DNA from: Paramecium tetraurelia
Lineage: Eukaryota > Ciliophora > Oligohymenophorea > Peniculida > Parameciidae
NCBI RefSeq assembly: GCF_000165425.1
Contig: NW_001799621.1
Span: 124,001 to 188,000, forward strand
Length of the DNA stretch: 64,000 nt
Direction: 5' to 3'
Positions 62,218 through 64,000 of this stretch are shown here, piece after piece. A program made the position numbers and the translations under genes. Below the pieces are notes generated by a model. It had not been told where the DNA came from. It did no database searches and saw only the letters and a program-made list of their open reading frames with translations. Every line of letters starts with the position of its first letter. The stretch's first letter is position 1.

Positions 62218-63855
62218 TCATTACTTGATTTTTTATTTAACTAAGCATTCTTTCAATACAAACTCGAATTCATTAAATGAAACAGATCCATCTTTATTGT
62301 GATCAAAAAAGGTAAAGATGGCTTTAGCTTCTTCATCTGTCACAGTTTGATCAATTTTCTTTAATAGTTTGCCTAATTCTGACGCATCTAGTTCATGATT
62401 AGCTGATTTATCATACTAGAATTATAAGAACAATTACCTTGTTAAACAAATCTAAAAGATTAATATTGTATTTGACAATAGATATCTTGAGTTTTTCAAT
62501 TACTGATCTTACTCTATCATCAAGTGACCCTGCTTATATATCTTATTGTGGTTTCATAAGAATACTGACCTTCTTTTTAGTCCTGCTGACTTCAGATGCA
62601 GTCATTCTGCACTATGTTTAATTTTAATTAATAAATTACATCATTTTCTTCCAACCATTTTTTGAATTCATTAAACTCTATTAGATTATTTCCATCATCA
62701 TCAAATTTATTGAAAATATACTCAATCTCCTCTCTAGTCAGATTTTTATCTACTCTCTATAAGAACTTCCCTAACTCATTGACATTTAATGCTTTATCCT
62801 TGGTCATATCTAGTTCTGCAAATAGTTCTCCAATATCAATCTATTCTTTAATAATCATCTGTCTTATATCATTGATCAAATAGGTAGCTTTATCTTCCAA
62901 AATGCTGACATTTTTAATGAAATCTGTAAAGTGTCCTTTAAATAAAGGATGTCGATAGATCTCATCCCAAGACAATCTATCTTTTTCCTCTGCTTACAAG
63001 CATCCTGTTAAAAATTCCTAGGCTTCCTTAGAGATTTAAGGTCCTTTGAATGACAAAGGCTGACTTCTAATATTTTTTAGAAGTTCTTAAGGGGATCTAG
63101 CAGTCCAAGGAGCTAAATAATTGATAAAACAGAGAATATTTACTTTTTCCGTAGAGTGCTTCATAAAAGATGAAAGCTATACTCCAAATATCAGTCTTGG
63201 AAGTGTACTTTTTATTATCCAAGATTTATGGTGACATATAGAGTGGTGTTCCTACTAATGATGCTAGCATATCCTTTTTAAAATTGTCGACACATTTTGC
63301 AAATCCAAAATCTGCTAATTTGAAGGTCTAGAATATGATTTTAATTTTTATGTACTCCTTTATCTATTAATATGTTGGCTGGTTTCAAATCTCTATGAAT
63401 GATTCCATTTTTAATTAGTTATATGAATCCATTCAAAATGTCAATCATAAATTTGACTGCATCCTTCTCAGGCATTGTTTTCTTTTATGCCACATAACTG
63501 ATTATATAACATTTTTACATACTTTTCAATCAATTTATCTAGATCTCCACTATCACAATATTCCTGAATTATATAATAATTGTTATTGGTTTCCATCACA
63601 TCCATTAATGATACTATGTTTGGACTCTTCAGTTTTTGCATCACTTTTATCTCTGAGATCAAACCCTCTCTTAAATAATCATCTCTAAATTTCGATCAAT
63701 CTAAAATACGCATTTATCACAGATTTGTTTAACACTTTTATAGCCACCTTTACTCCTGTCTTTTCATCTCTTCCTCTGTACACTTAGGCATATGAACCCT
63801 CTCCTATGATATCCTTAGGATTGAATAGATATTTGTCAATTCTTTTCTCCCCCAT
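62218..63855 (-). CDS. Calcium-dependent protein kinase (CDPK) with EF hands
   Basis: Ciliate/plant/apicomplexan-type CDPK: kinase followed by an EF-hand lobe, activated directly by Ca2+. Seven exons (introns 25, 25, 28, 31, 28, 22 bases) give 492 residues. Kinase: [84 protein letters not shown] hands follow at about 330-490: ELDMTKDKALNVNELG, KFDDDGNNLIEFNEFKKW, KYDKSANHELDASELGKLLK and FFDHNKDGSVSFNEFEF. Hands 2 and 4 have full acidic loops; 1 and 3 are degenerate. Likely links ciliary or exocytic Ca2+ signals to phosphorylation. Confidence 0.93.
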
Positions 63856-63870
63856 AAAATAAAAATAAAT

Positions 63871-64000
63871 TCAATCATCTCCATCATAATTATATTCATC
63901 ATCCAATCTTATAATTAAACCCATCTAAAACACGTATCCTTTACTTTCTTTCCATATCTTTCTCCTTTCTTCACTCCTCTTCATCCCAATCTCCATTGAT
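63871..64000 (-). CDS. Partial gene, C-terminal end only
   Basis: The minus strand from the window edge reads EIGMKRSEERRKIWKESKGY and ends with LDDEYNYDGDD at TGA 63871-63873. The acidic C-terminus and basic preceding stretch look coding. A 26-base intron is possible within it. The rest of the gene lies outside the window, so no identity is given. Its stop is 15 bases upstream of the CDPK start. Confidence 0.5.

Overview
The window is macronuclear DNA of a ciliate, almost certainly Paramecium. It is about 70% A+T. Conserved proteins (LC8, CDC48, Spt16, V-PPase and others) read through only if TAA and TAG mean glutamine and TGA is the sole stop. Genes are cut by roughly 90 tiny GT...AG introns, mostly 18-31 bases and often GTA...TAG. 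A trichocyst matrix protein and a PIWI protein of the ciliate type support the genus. Gene models below were built by joining reading frames by eye across such introns; where the family is known, the spliced length matches it and is an exact number of codons. Layout: 1-5.2 kb carries a partial ferredoxin, dynein light chain LC8, two unknown genes and two tandem secreted SIMPL-domain paralogues. 5.3-13.8 kb has a coiled-coil protein, FACT subunit SPT16, a bromodomain-NET (BET-like) protein, a NEK kinase and a membrane protein. 14.6-23.3 kb has a USP7-like deubiquitinase, an unknown protein, a kinase, histone chaperone NASP and a LAMMER kinase. A gene-free AT-rich stretch follows (23.3-24.4 kb). 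24.4-33.9 kb holds a NET-only paralogue of the BET protein, TVP23, the cilium-linked MAP kinase ERK7, a vacuolar proton pyrophosphatase, a Sec14 protein and a desaturase-like gene lacking part of its catalytic core. 34.1-42.8 kb holds a hydrophobic repeat protein, a trichocyst matrix protein, a CCCH zinc-finger protein, a cyclic-nucleotide-binding protein and a coiled-coil protein. 43.3-52.9 kb holds a PIWI gene with a frame break, a LINE-type reverse transcriptase remnant, a WD-like protein, a KDM6/UTX-like JmjC protein without its iron ligands, and a Sel1-repeat protein. 53-64 kb holds small genes, CDC48, an STK32-like kinase, a membrane protein and a calcium-dependent protein kinase. Themes: six protein kinases; an unusual share of chromatin and small-RNA genes (SPT16, NASP, two BET relatives, KDM6-like, PIWI); and extreme compaction. 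Convergent neighbours are often separated by only 3-70 bases. Three head-to-tail pairs share an ATGA junction, where the stop of the first gene overlaps the start of the second. That arrangement is normal in bacteria but surprising in a nucleus, and it is the observation most worth following up. No tRNA, rRNA or CRISPR array was seen.
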